Origin: Blautia wexlerae
GTDB taxonomy: Bacteria; Bacillota; Clostridia; Lachnospirales; Lachnospiraceae
DNA: 37,797 bases
NCBI RefSeq assembly: GCF_013300825.1
Contig: NZ_JAAIMY010000029.1
Span: 1 to 37,797, forward strand
Direction: 5' to 3'
Below the pieces are notes generated by a model that had not been told where the DNA came from, did not search any database, and saw only the letters and a program-made list of their open reading frames with translations. A program made the translations under genes and the position numbers. Of this stretch, positions 1 to 6,633 are shown one piece after another (position 1 is the stretch's first letter; each line of letters starts with the position of its first letter).

Positions 1-15
1 TTTTGGCATATTCAT
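1..15 (-). CDS. Start of a divergent gene, cut by the window edge
   Basis: On the minus strand an ATG at 15-13 opens a frame reading MNMPK before the window ends. An AGGTG ribosome binding site lies at 27-23, seven bases upstream, and a promoter lies further upstream. Only five codons are visible, so the product cannot be named. The same bases also form an inverted repeat (1-8 with 15-22), so a chance start is possible. Confidence 0.35.
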
Positions 16-74
16 GCCAAAACACCTCGCGGGATAGTGGTGTGTGAACAGTAACTGTTATTCTAATGTATCTT

Positions 75-104
75 ATTATAGCCCAGAACACTTCTCCTTG
101 TAAA
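75..104 (-). promoter_or_regulatory. Sigma-A-type promoter for the divergent left-edge gene
   Basis: On the minus strand TTTACA (104-99) is followed after 18 bases by a consensus TATAAT (80-75). It points toward the gene starting at 15. The spacing is one base longer than ideal but both boxes are good. Confidence 0.45.
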
Positions 105-130
105 CCGATAAAAGTAAGTTAACACTATTT

Positions 131-136
131 TATAAT
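131..136 (+). promoter_or_regulatory. Candidate -10 box for the phosphotransacylase gene
   Basis: A TATAAT at 131-136 lies in the divergent intergenic region and would give a leader of about 130 bases before the ATG at 274. No good -35 box is seen at 17-18 bases, so an activator or a different promoter may be used. Confidence 0.3.
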
Positions 137-273
137 GAAAATTGTCCTTCTTACAAGATAAACATTGCATATTTCCAGTTAAAGAGATACACTAAAAAGT
201 AAGTATAACTGCTCTGTATCCAGGATATCGGACAGATATATACAAGTAACATATTGAGGGAGTATTGTAATAA

Positions 274-912
274 ATGAGCATCAAAATACCTATAGAAACT
301 TCTGCCAGACATCTGCACATCTCGCAGGAAGATTTTGAAAAATTATTCGGAGAGGGAAGCAAACCACATTTTATCAAGGAATTAAGCCAGCCTGGACAAT
401 ATCTGTGCCAGGAACGAGTGACTGTCAAAGGGCCGAAAGGTACTTTCGAAAACATGGCACTTCTCGGTCCTTTCCGCAGCGACACGCAGGTAGAAATGTC
501 CCTTACAGACACCAGAAAACTGGGGATTCCAAGCGTAATACGCCAGTCCGGTGATATCGAAGGAACTCCCGGCTGTATTTTATCCGGCCCATGCGGGGAT
601 ATCGAAATCCCCAGAGGTGTCATCGTAGCCAAACGCCACATCCACATGACTCCAGATGAAGCACTTGCCTTGCATATCAAAGACAACGATGAAGTCTTCG
701 TCCTGACCAAAAGCTATGGACGAGCACTTATCTACGCAGATGTAGTAGTCAGAGTCCACAGAAATTATCACCTGGCAATGCACGTAGACACAGATGAAGC
801 CAACGCATTCAACAGCGATACAGAACCTTACGGCGTAATCGTCAGATTCTTTGACAGCAACTTCAACACAGATAAGTGGATAGAAGACGAACTGTCAGGG
901 ATACGCAGGTAA
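274..912 (+). CDS. pduL: PduL-type phosphate propanoyltransferase (phosphotransacylase)
   Basis: Interconverts acyl-CoA (propionyl- or acetyl-CoA) and acyl phosphate. The 212-residue protein carries the two PduL metal-binding signatures: SARHLHIS near residue 11-18 and KRHIHMTP near residue 120, each with an HxH pair, plus a further His in HLAMHVDTDEANA near residue 170. These supply the zinc ligands in the family. The length is typical. The start at 274 is supported by GAGGGAG at 256-262. It stands alone: no microcompartment shell gene, propanediol dehydratase or aldehyde dehydrogenase is visible, so a free cytosolic role in making acetate or propionate (acetyl-phosphate route) is more likely than a compartment role, but genes beyond the left edge are unknown. 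Confidence 0.88.
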   Translation: MSIKIPIETSARHLHISQEDFEKLFGEGSKPHFIKELSQPGQYLCQERVTVKGPKGTFENMALLGPFRSDTQVEMSLTDTRKLGIPSVIRQSGDIEGTPGCILSGPCGDIEIPRGVIVAKRHIHMTPDEALALHIKDNDEVFVLTKSYGRALIYADVVVRVHRNYHLAMHVDTDEANAFNSDTEPYGVIVRFFDSNFNTDKWIEDELSGIRR

Positions 913-953
913 AATCCGACTTGCCCGGCTAAAATAACAGGCAGATATAAAAA

Positions 954-998
954 GGTTTCACAGTAACATTCAGTTGATGATACTGCGGAACCAATTTT
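954..998 (+). terminator. Terminator-like hairpin after pduL
   Basis: 954-965 pairs with 981-992 (11 of 12 positions, one G-T) and is followed by AATTTTA. The T tract is short, so termination may be weak. Confidence 0.4.
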
Positions 999-1272
999 AA
1001 TGCATTTCAGCCAGCCATTCTTTAATTGTTTTTTCCGTTTCACCAAGGATTCTTGCTATTCTCTCTACGGATTCTCCTTCCTGCGCAAGCGAGATGGCTA
1101 TGCTTTTTTCCTTTCTTAATTCACCCTGCTTTTCATAAATTGCCTGCAGTTTCTGTTCCTCTTCCTCTTTGTCATACTCAAATATACTCATCGCAATAAC
1201 CTCCGCGTTTTCACGTACTTTTTCTACATATTGCGCATATTCTCCAAGAATCCTGCACTGCTCTATCAGTTT
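997..1272 (-). pseudogene. Relic of an Rpn-type (PD-(D/E)XK) nuclease/transposase-like gene, C-terminal part
   Basis: The minus strand reads IEQCRILGEYAQYVEKVREN, then runs straight into AEVIAMSIFEYDKEEEE and an amphipathic tail ending in TIKEWLAEMH. Both blocks recall the C-terminal third of the Rpn-like recombination-promoting nuclease family that is abundant in Lachnospiraceae. In intact members as I remember them, some tens of residues separate the two blocks, so this copy seems internally deleted. The N-terminal nuclease domain is absent. An ATG at 1191 gives a 64-residue open frame, but no ribosome binding site makes it convincing. The upstream end merges into the end of the diguanylate cyclase gene in another frame. 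A non-functional remnant is the best reading. Confidence 0.6.
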
Positions 1273-1301
1273 CCTGTTGCAGTGACTTTTTTGTAACCTG
1301 C

Positions 1302-2726
1302 CTATCTTCTGTCTGCACCGCTTTTCTTATAGTAGCGTTCCTTACTCTGATACATTCTTGCATCTGCAGCTTTTGAGATTTCATATGCACTACCCCAGTT
1401 TCTCTCTGTGCTGAAAACCCATCCGTACGAAACAGTCATTGAATCAACAAACTTTCCATGCCAGTTTGCCACATTGGAGTCGAAACTATGCATCAGTTCT
1501 TCCACCCGGCTTGGATTCTCTGTAATGATCACCGCAAATTCATCTCCACCGATTCTGTATACCTTTCCATACTCATGAAAACTGTCTCTCATGCAATCTG
1601 CAGCTGCACATATAAGTTCGTCTCCTGCCATATGGCCATAAGAATCATTTGTCTGTTTTAATCCGTTCAGATCTGCAGAAATGTATACCCATTCCTCACT
1701 AAGATTAAGCTTTTTCATATCATTTTCATAGGCGTGCCTGTTTAAACATCTGGTAAGCTCATCCGTATTTGAGGTGTATATCAGTTTTTCTTTTTCCAGT
1801 CTTTCTTTCATCACTTTGGAAAACATATAGGTTATACAGCAGGATGCCAGTACCAAATATGCGCCTACTATAAAAATAGCAATCATGTCACTCTGCTGAT
1901 AAAATGAATCCTCTACAGTTACAATAACAATATAGTTATCATTCTGGTGCATCATGCATCTGCAGTGCTTTCCACCCATTCTGATCTGTATTACAGTCGC
2001 ACCGTCATCACTGACATGATCCGATGATATCCCCACATCTTCCAGTTTTTTCCCTAATTTGCTACTGTCCGTGGCTCCTTCTATTACCTGTGTATCCGCA
2101 TCTGCAACCATAATTTCCATGGCTTTATATACCGGCATTCCGGCAACTACATTGGAAATGTTATTCTGCTTTATTTCATTGAGAAGTCTCTTTGGCTCAA
2201 TTCCCACCTGGAGCATCTTGGTTCCGTCTTCGTTCCAGGTGATGGCATACATCATTTTCTTTCCCTCTGCAGTATTGGGAGTAACATCCTGACACATGGT
2301 CAGCGATTTATCCTTAAGCATAGGCTTAAAATACTCCATCTGCGCACCGGAATCAAAATTATAGCCAAAATACTTGGACGCAGAACCACTGTAAATAGTT
2401 CCCTGATCATCAAACAGATGTATCTCATCAACGGCCATTAATTTTGCTATTTTCTGCAGCTCATTCACATCATATTCTACCGCCGGATCAGCATCAATCA
2501 TATATGACACAGCTTTAGCCCTTACAATATAATCGTCCTTTAACGATTCGATCAGCTCGTTCCTGTTCTCATCATTTTTATCAAGCACAGTAATCACACG
2601 ATCAAGAAGCACCTTTGATGTTCTATGGGCATTTTTGTCATTGACATATTTCAGAATGCTTGCTTCAAGGAGTAAGGCAACCACAATTATCATAATAGAT
2701 AAAATTATAATTTTTTTCTTCTTCAT
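1302..2726 (-). CDS. Membrane-bound diguanylate cyclase with extracytoplasmic sensor domain
   Basis: Makes c-di-GMP from two GTP. Numbered from the upstream ATG at 2735, a transmembrane helix spans about residues 8-27, an extracytoplasmic (Cache-like) sensor about 35-280, a second helix about 284-306, and a GGDEF domain about 320-470. The GGDEF signature is intact (GGDEF 396-400) and the metal/GTP-binding block ADLNGLKQTND is present, so the enzyme should be active. No RxxD inhibitory site precedes GGDEF, so product feedback of the usual kind is not expected. I chose the fourth codon (ATG at 2726) because AAAGGA lies nine bases upstream of it, while it abuts the ATG at 2735. A strong promoter lies directly upstream. 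The ligand sensed is unknown. Confidence 0.88.
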   Translation of the reverse strand: MKKKKIIILSIMIIVVALLLEASILKYVNDKNAHRTSKVLLDRVITVLDKNDENRNELIESLKDDYIVRAKAVSYMIDADPAVEYDVNELQKIAKLMAVDEIHLFDDQGTIYSGSASKYFGYNFDSGAQMEYFKPMLKDKSLTMCQDVTPNTAEGKKMMYAITWNEDGTKMLQVGIEPKRLLNEIKQNNISNVVAGMPVYKAMEIMVADADTQVIEGATDSSKLGKKLEDVGISSDHVSDDGATVIQIRMGGKHCRCMMHQNDNYIVIVTVEDSFYQQSDMIAIFIVGAYLVLASCCITYMFSKVMKERLEKEKLIYTSNTDELTRCLNRHAYENDMKKLNLSEEWVYISADLNGLKQTNDSYGHMAGDELICAAADCMRDSFHEYGKVYRIGGDEFAVIITENPSRVEELMHSFDSNVANWHGKFVDSMTVSYGWVFSTERNWGSAYEISKAADARMYQSKERYYKKSGADRR

Positions 2727-2744
2727 ACTTCCCATTCCTTTGTC

Positions 2745-2797
2745 AGATATGTGCTTTTAGTGTAGCAAACGACAGATGGGATGTCAACCTGGGAATC
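2745..2797 (-). repeat. 53-bp repeat, copy 1, carrying a promoter
   Basis: This block matches 9081-9133 with five mismatches in 53 bases. On the minus strand it contains TTGACA (2788-2783), a 17-base spacer and TACACT (2765-2760), which places a transcription start near 2753, just ahead of the diguanylate cyclase. The match stops sharply at both ends, so the unit looks like a transferable or conserved promoter cassette rather than part of a longer duplication. Confidence 0.75.
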
Positions 2798-2849
2798 GTG
2801 TGCAGACATCAGAAACATTGTACAACCTTTACAAATTTCCCCATTATCA

Positions 2850-2878
2850 TTGCTATTTTTTAGTAAAAAGAGTATACT
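2850..2878 (+). promoter_or_regulatory. Promoter of the collapsed PAS/receiver gene
   Basis: TTGCTA (2850-2855), 17 bases, TATACT (2873-2878). It points to the ATG at 2910, which has an AGGAG about ten bases upstream. The promoter is well formed although the gene it drives is decayed. Confidence 0.55.
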
Positions 2879-2909
2879 TTAAAGTATTAAACACCAGGAG
2901 TACAAAATT

Positions 2910-3350
2910 ATGAACACACACTCATCCGGATATTACAGCATAGACAAAGACTATAATATCCTAAGCTATAACGACACTGCCAGACAGCTGTACCCCAATC
3001 TCCAGCCAGGAGTGAAATGCTATAAGGCACTTATGGGGCTTGATTCCCCATGCCCTCCCTGCCCTGTAGCACTGGGGATACAGGGGCCAAAGACTTACCT
3101 GGATCCGATCCGTCATATTTATGAAACAGTTGATGCAGTAGAGACGGTACATTCCGATGGCAGCAGAGGACATGTGGTGGAATCAGAGATCAGACACCAG
3201 AAGCTCCTTAAAGAAGCTCTTGATACTGCCGAACGCGCCAATGTTTTTGCAGAAGATGTCCGCCACACACTGAACTGTGGCATGAACGCACATCTGGCCA
3301 AACCACTGGATGTGGAAAAAATGATCCATACGATTGCCCTGTATCTGTAA
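2910..3350 (+). pseudogene. Collapsed hybrid sensor kinase: PAS domain joined to the tail of a receiver domain
   Basis: Residues 1-90 look like a PAS-type sensor with a cysteine motif (GVKCYKAL then CPPCP). Residues 95-111 (LLKEALDTAERAN) are the linker that normally leads into the dimerisation helix of a histidine kinase. The protein then jumps to VFAEDVRHTLNCGMNAHLAKPLDVEKMI, the last third of a response-regulator receiver domain with its conserved Lys-Pro. The His-box, ATPase domain and the phospho-accepting Asp of the receiver are all missing. The join near 3238-3246 is in frame, so a single internal deletion of a much longer gene explains it. A working 146-residue protein is possible but could not do phosphotransfer. 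Confidence 0.7.
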
Positions 3351-3484
3351 AGAAATATTTTTTCTGCAAATATTGCACACTAACAGATTCTGTGCTATCA
3401 TTCTAACAAAAGCTTAAGGGGTAAAGTATATATTTTACTCCCGGCATAACTATTATTTAACATTTTTATTTACAGGTAAAATAC

Positions 3485-4419
3485 ATGCAAAAAAAGATAA
3501 AGGCTTTACCCTGGTTGAACTTATAGTCGTGGTCGCAATCCTGGCGATTCTTGTCGGAATTCTGGCGCCTTCTTACACAAAATATGTGGAACAAAGCCGC
3601 GAATCAACAGACCTGGCAAACGTCCGCACCGCGTATGGTGAAATGATGGCAGATATAAATCTGGATGGCACAGATCCTGAAGAGGCTAAGAGAACAGTTC
3701 CGCTGAAACAGAAAATAAATGACTGGCAGTCCGCAAAAACTATTACCATCGCCGGGATTTCTCATACTGTAGGTGATGAAAATACTGAAAACTGGGTAGG
3801 AATTCCCCATGCCGGTGGAAACTGTGAGATTTCCCTTAATGATAATAACAGTGTAAGATTTACATGGACAGATGGAAAAGAAAGTGACGGAAAGAAAGAT
3901 CCATTTGATATGAAGGAAAATTTGATGGGGCCACTTAAAGATTCTGGTTTATTAGATCCCAATGGTAGTACTTTAAACGTTTCAAGCGCATTTAATTTTG
4001 AACTTGATTCCAATGCAAGTACACCTAGAGTTGAACGAATTAAACAAAAAATAAACGATAACAGTTTATTGAAAAGAGGTACCTGGGCATATTTGGGACA
4101 TGGTAAAGATGAAACAAAACAGTATCTTTTCTGGACTTCTGTAAACATTAGTACAGTTGATGAAAAAACAAAAATTCCTGTCATTATCCGCCGAGCAGAT
4201 GGAAAATACTATGTTTCCGAGTCAACAACTGCCAAGCGAGAGGGAACAGATATAAAAACACCGTATATGACAATTGCAGATCATCTATCTCCTTCTGGTT
4301 ATCAGGAAATTACGGATAAGGGCAGGAAATGTGATAGTTTACAAGAAGCTTATGATGTATACGTAAAGAAAATTACAGAAGATTATTCAAATTTCAAAGA
4401 TACATTGCCGAAAAATTAA
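3485..4419 (+). CDS. Type IV pilin-like prepilin, start frameshifted at an A7 tract
   Basis: The frame carries a type III signal: KGFTLVELIVVVAILAILVG, with the prepilin peptidase cleavage site G/F, the Glu at +5 and a hydrophobic N-terminal helix, then YTKYVEQSRESTDLANVRTAYG and a globular domain of about 260 residues. Pilins and pseudopilins are cut by prepilin peptidase and assembled in the membrane. No in-frame ATG, GTG or TTG lies between the upstream stop at 3415 and the signal. The only good start, ATG at 3485, is in a different frame. It would join if the seven A's at 3489-3495 were eight, giving MQKKDKGFTLVEL. A GTG at 3529 would delete the signal and is unlikely to be real. No pilus assembly genes are in the window. 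Phase variation, slippage, a sequencing error or decay are all possible. Confidence 0.7.
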
Positions 4420-4431
4420 ATCTCATAAGAC

Positions 4432-4484
4432 AAATACACCGATTTATGAAAGAAAAACATCTCCATAAACCGGTGTATTTTATT
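4432..4484 (+). terminator. Terminator after the pilin-like gene
   Basis: 4432-4448 pairs with 4464-4480 (16 of 17 positions) around a 15-base loop, and the stem ends in TTT followed by TATT. It may also stop minus-strand transcription, as the stem is A/T-ended on both sides. Confidence 0.75.
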
Positions 4485-4510
4485 GTCAGGACAGGGGCTT
4501 CAGGGAATTT

Positions 4511-6490
4511 TTAACAGTTTCTCTCTTCCAGATGTTCCAGACATTCATTCACATCTTTAATACCAAGTTCCTTGCGTACTTTATCCTGAATTTCCACCAG
4601 ACATTCCAAAAGAAGAGGATTAAACATTCCGCATTCTCCATTCAGAATCATCTCCATTGCCTTTTCATGAGAATATGCTTTCTTATATACTCGGTCACTT
4701 ACCAGGGCATCATACACATCTGCCAGTGAGACCACCTGGGCAGATATAGGGATTTCTTCTCCCTTCAGGCCATCCGGATATCCTTTTCCATCATAACGTT
4801 CATGATGCCAGCGGCATATTTCATAGGCATATTTTATCATCTCCTCATCATGATACATTTCCAGACTGTCAAGCATCCGGGCACCTATGATCGTGTGCTG
4901 TTTCATAGCTTCAAATTCTTCCTTTGTAAGCTTTCCGGGTTTATTCAGAATTTTTTCATCAATTCCAATCTTACCGATATCATGAAGTGCAGAAGCTGTG
5001 GCGATCATATGCTGCTGAGACCAGGAAAGATCGTAATCCTCTGATTTTCGCATCAGTCTCTCCAGCAAAAGCTGAGTCAGAATATTAATATGCAGCACAT
5101 GAAGCCCGCTTTCACCATTTCGGAACTCTACAATCTGACTAAGAATCCCGGTCATCATACGGTCGTTTTTCTCTTTTTCATAAATCTGATCTGTTACCAG
5201 ATGAATCAGGCGCCTTTGCTTGGCATAAAGCTTGATCATATTGATAACCCGCTGATATACCACCTTGGTATCAAATGGTCTGCTTATATAATCCGAAGCC
5301 CCCAGTTCGTAGGCACGGCGGATATAACTCTCTGATCCTTCACTGGAAATCATGATTACCGGTATATCCTCAATCCATTTATCTCTGTTCATATAGGCGA
5401 GTACTTCAAATCCATCCATTTTGGGCATAATAATATCCAACAGGACCAATGAGATTTCCGTTCCATGCTGCTCCAGCGTCTTCAGAGCCTCTTCCCCGTC
5501 ACAGGCCTCCAAGATCCGGTATTCCTTTCCCAGAATTTCCTTAAGTATCTCACGGTTCATTTCAGAATCATCAACGACCAGAAGCTGGGGCAGGTTTCTT
5601 TTTTCCATCTTATCTGTATTTTTCTTCTGATCCCACCGGGTCACTACTATATTTTTATGTCCCTTGGCCATATACATAAGTCTGTCTGCTTTGGTGATTG
5701 CTTCCTCCAGTCTACCGTGGGTAAACATAGCTCCACCAATGCTCACTGAAAGCTTCAGACGATTAAAACCTGGAATATGTGTCGCATGGATCTTCTCCTG
5801 GATCATACGAAGCTTCTGTGAAAAAACTTCTTTCTCAATTCCAGGCAGGATCAGCAGAAATTCATCTCCCCCATAGCGCACCAGAATATCCGTACGACGG
5901 ATATAATGCCGAATTACATTCACTACGGTTGTCAGTACCAGGTCTCCTCCATCGTGGCCATAAGTGTCATTGAACAATTTAAAATCATCCAGATCGATAA
6001 CTGCAATTCCGGCATTCAAAGACATATTTTTGACTTTTTCCTCAAAATATCTGCGGTTATACGCCCCTGTCAGCACATCCTTATACAGCTTTTCGCTATA
6101 TACCGTCAGCTTTTCCGTCAGTTTTTCATATCCTTCCTCATCAGTCAGTGTGTTTTCGTCCAGTTTTTTCAGCATTTCCATTACATAAGGCTCACTGTCA
6201 ATTTCCAGATACCTTGCAAATGCCTGATACATATCAGAATCAAGAAATTCAATTTTGGATGTCTGTTTCTTTTCATTCAGCGCTTTAATAGAAATGCAAT
6301 TCTCACATCTTTTATCTTTATTCCAGAAAGCATAACACTGGCAAAGATTTTTTTCTCCTTCAAGCTTATTTTCCATTCCGTCAGTCTGCAGATCACTCCC
6401 TTTCAGGAGACGGACTACATCAAAAATCTCCCGCAGCACCTCCATTTTATTCTCTGCTTCCTGCATCGTCATTTGTTTCCACTCGATCAT
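4511..6490 (-). CDS. Three-domain c-di-GMP protein: GGDEF cyclase, receiver, HD-GYP phosphodiesterase
   Basis: One 659-residue cytosolic polypeptide carries domains for making and for breaking c-di-GMP. Residues 1-130 form a PAS-like N-terminal region with a cysteine cluster (CQCY, CENC near 50-65). GGDEF domain about 135-285: GGDEF at 207-211 and an intact RxxD inhibitory site (198-201) exactly five residues before it. Receiver domain about 302-420: LLVVDDSE, phospho-accepting Asp352 in LLDIIMPKMDG. HD-GYP domain about 445-645: HD at 503-504 in LHDIGKIG and HHERYDGKGYPDG at 562-574. All key residues are present, so both activities could be real, with phosphorylation of the receiver deciding between them. 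No cognate kinase is adjacent. The order GGDEF-REC-HD-GYP is less usual than REC first. Confidence 0.88.
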   Translation of the reverse strand: MIEWKQMTMQEAENKMEVLREIFDVVRLLKGSDLQTDGMENKLEGEKNLCQCYAFWNKDKRCENCISIKALNEKKQTSKIEFLDSDMYQAFARYLEIDSEPYVMEMLKKLDENTLTDEEGYEKLTEKLTVYSEKLYKDVLTGAYNRRYFEEKVKNMSLNAGIAVIDLDDFKLFNDTYGHDGGDLVLTTVVNVIRHYIRRTDILVRYGGDEFLLILPGIEKEVFSQKLRMIQEKIHATHIPGFNRLKLSVSIGGAMFTHGRLEEAITKADRLMYMAKGHKNIVVTRWDQKKNTDKMEKRNLPQLLVVDDSEMNREILKEILGKEYRILEACDGEEALKTLEQHGTEISLVLLDIIMPKMDGFEVLAYMNRDKWIEDIPVIMISSEGSESYIRRAYELGASDYISRPFDTKVVYQRVINMIKLYAKQRRLIHLVTDQIYEKEKNDRMMTGILSQIVEFRNGESGLHVLHINILTQLLLERLMRKSEDYDLSWSQQHMIATASALHDIGKIGIDEKILNKPGKLTKEEFEAMKQHTIIGARMLDSLEMYHDEEMIKYAYEICRWHHERYDGKGYPDGLKGEEIPISAQVVSLADVYDALVSDRVYKKAYSHEKAMEMILNGECGMFNPLLLECLVEIQDKVRKELGIKDVNECLEHLEERNC

Positions 6491-6542
6491 TATTCCCAGC
6501 CTCTCACGAACAACAATTTTTTCTGCAATATAAACTTATATT

Positions 6543-6572
6543 ATTATATCATTTTTTCATCATACAGTACAA
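6543..6572 (-). promoter_or_regulatory. Promoter of the GGDEF-REC-HD-GYP gene
   Basis: On the minus strand TTGTAC (6572-6567) is followed after 18 bases by a consensus TATAAT (6548-6543), about 50 bases before the ATG at 6490. The surrounding sequence is very A+T-rich. Confidence 0.5.
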
Positions 6573-6633
6573 TAATAATATTTTTTCTTAATTTCATAAA
6601 TATTCGGTGAAAAAATCTGACGGTATTCCAGCA

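Noticed and set aside
3418..3442. GGGGTAAA...TTTACTCCC hairpin before the pilin-like gene as a c-di-GMP riboswitch
   Set aside because: None of the conserved c-di-GMP-I or -II sequence elements is present; only a simple stem with a bulge is seen.
5906..6610. 234-codon plus-strand open frame opposite the GGDEF-REC-HD-GYP gene
   Set aside because: Antisense of a gene with intact catalytic motifs; rich in Phe, Ile and Leu from A+T bias, without a start signal.
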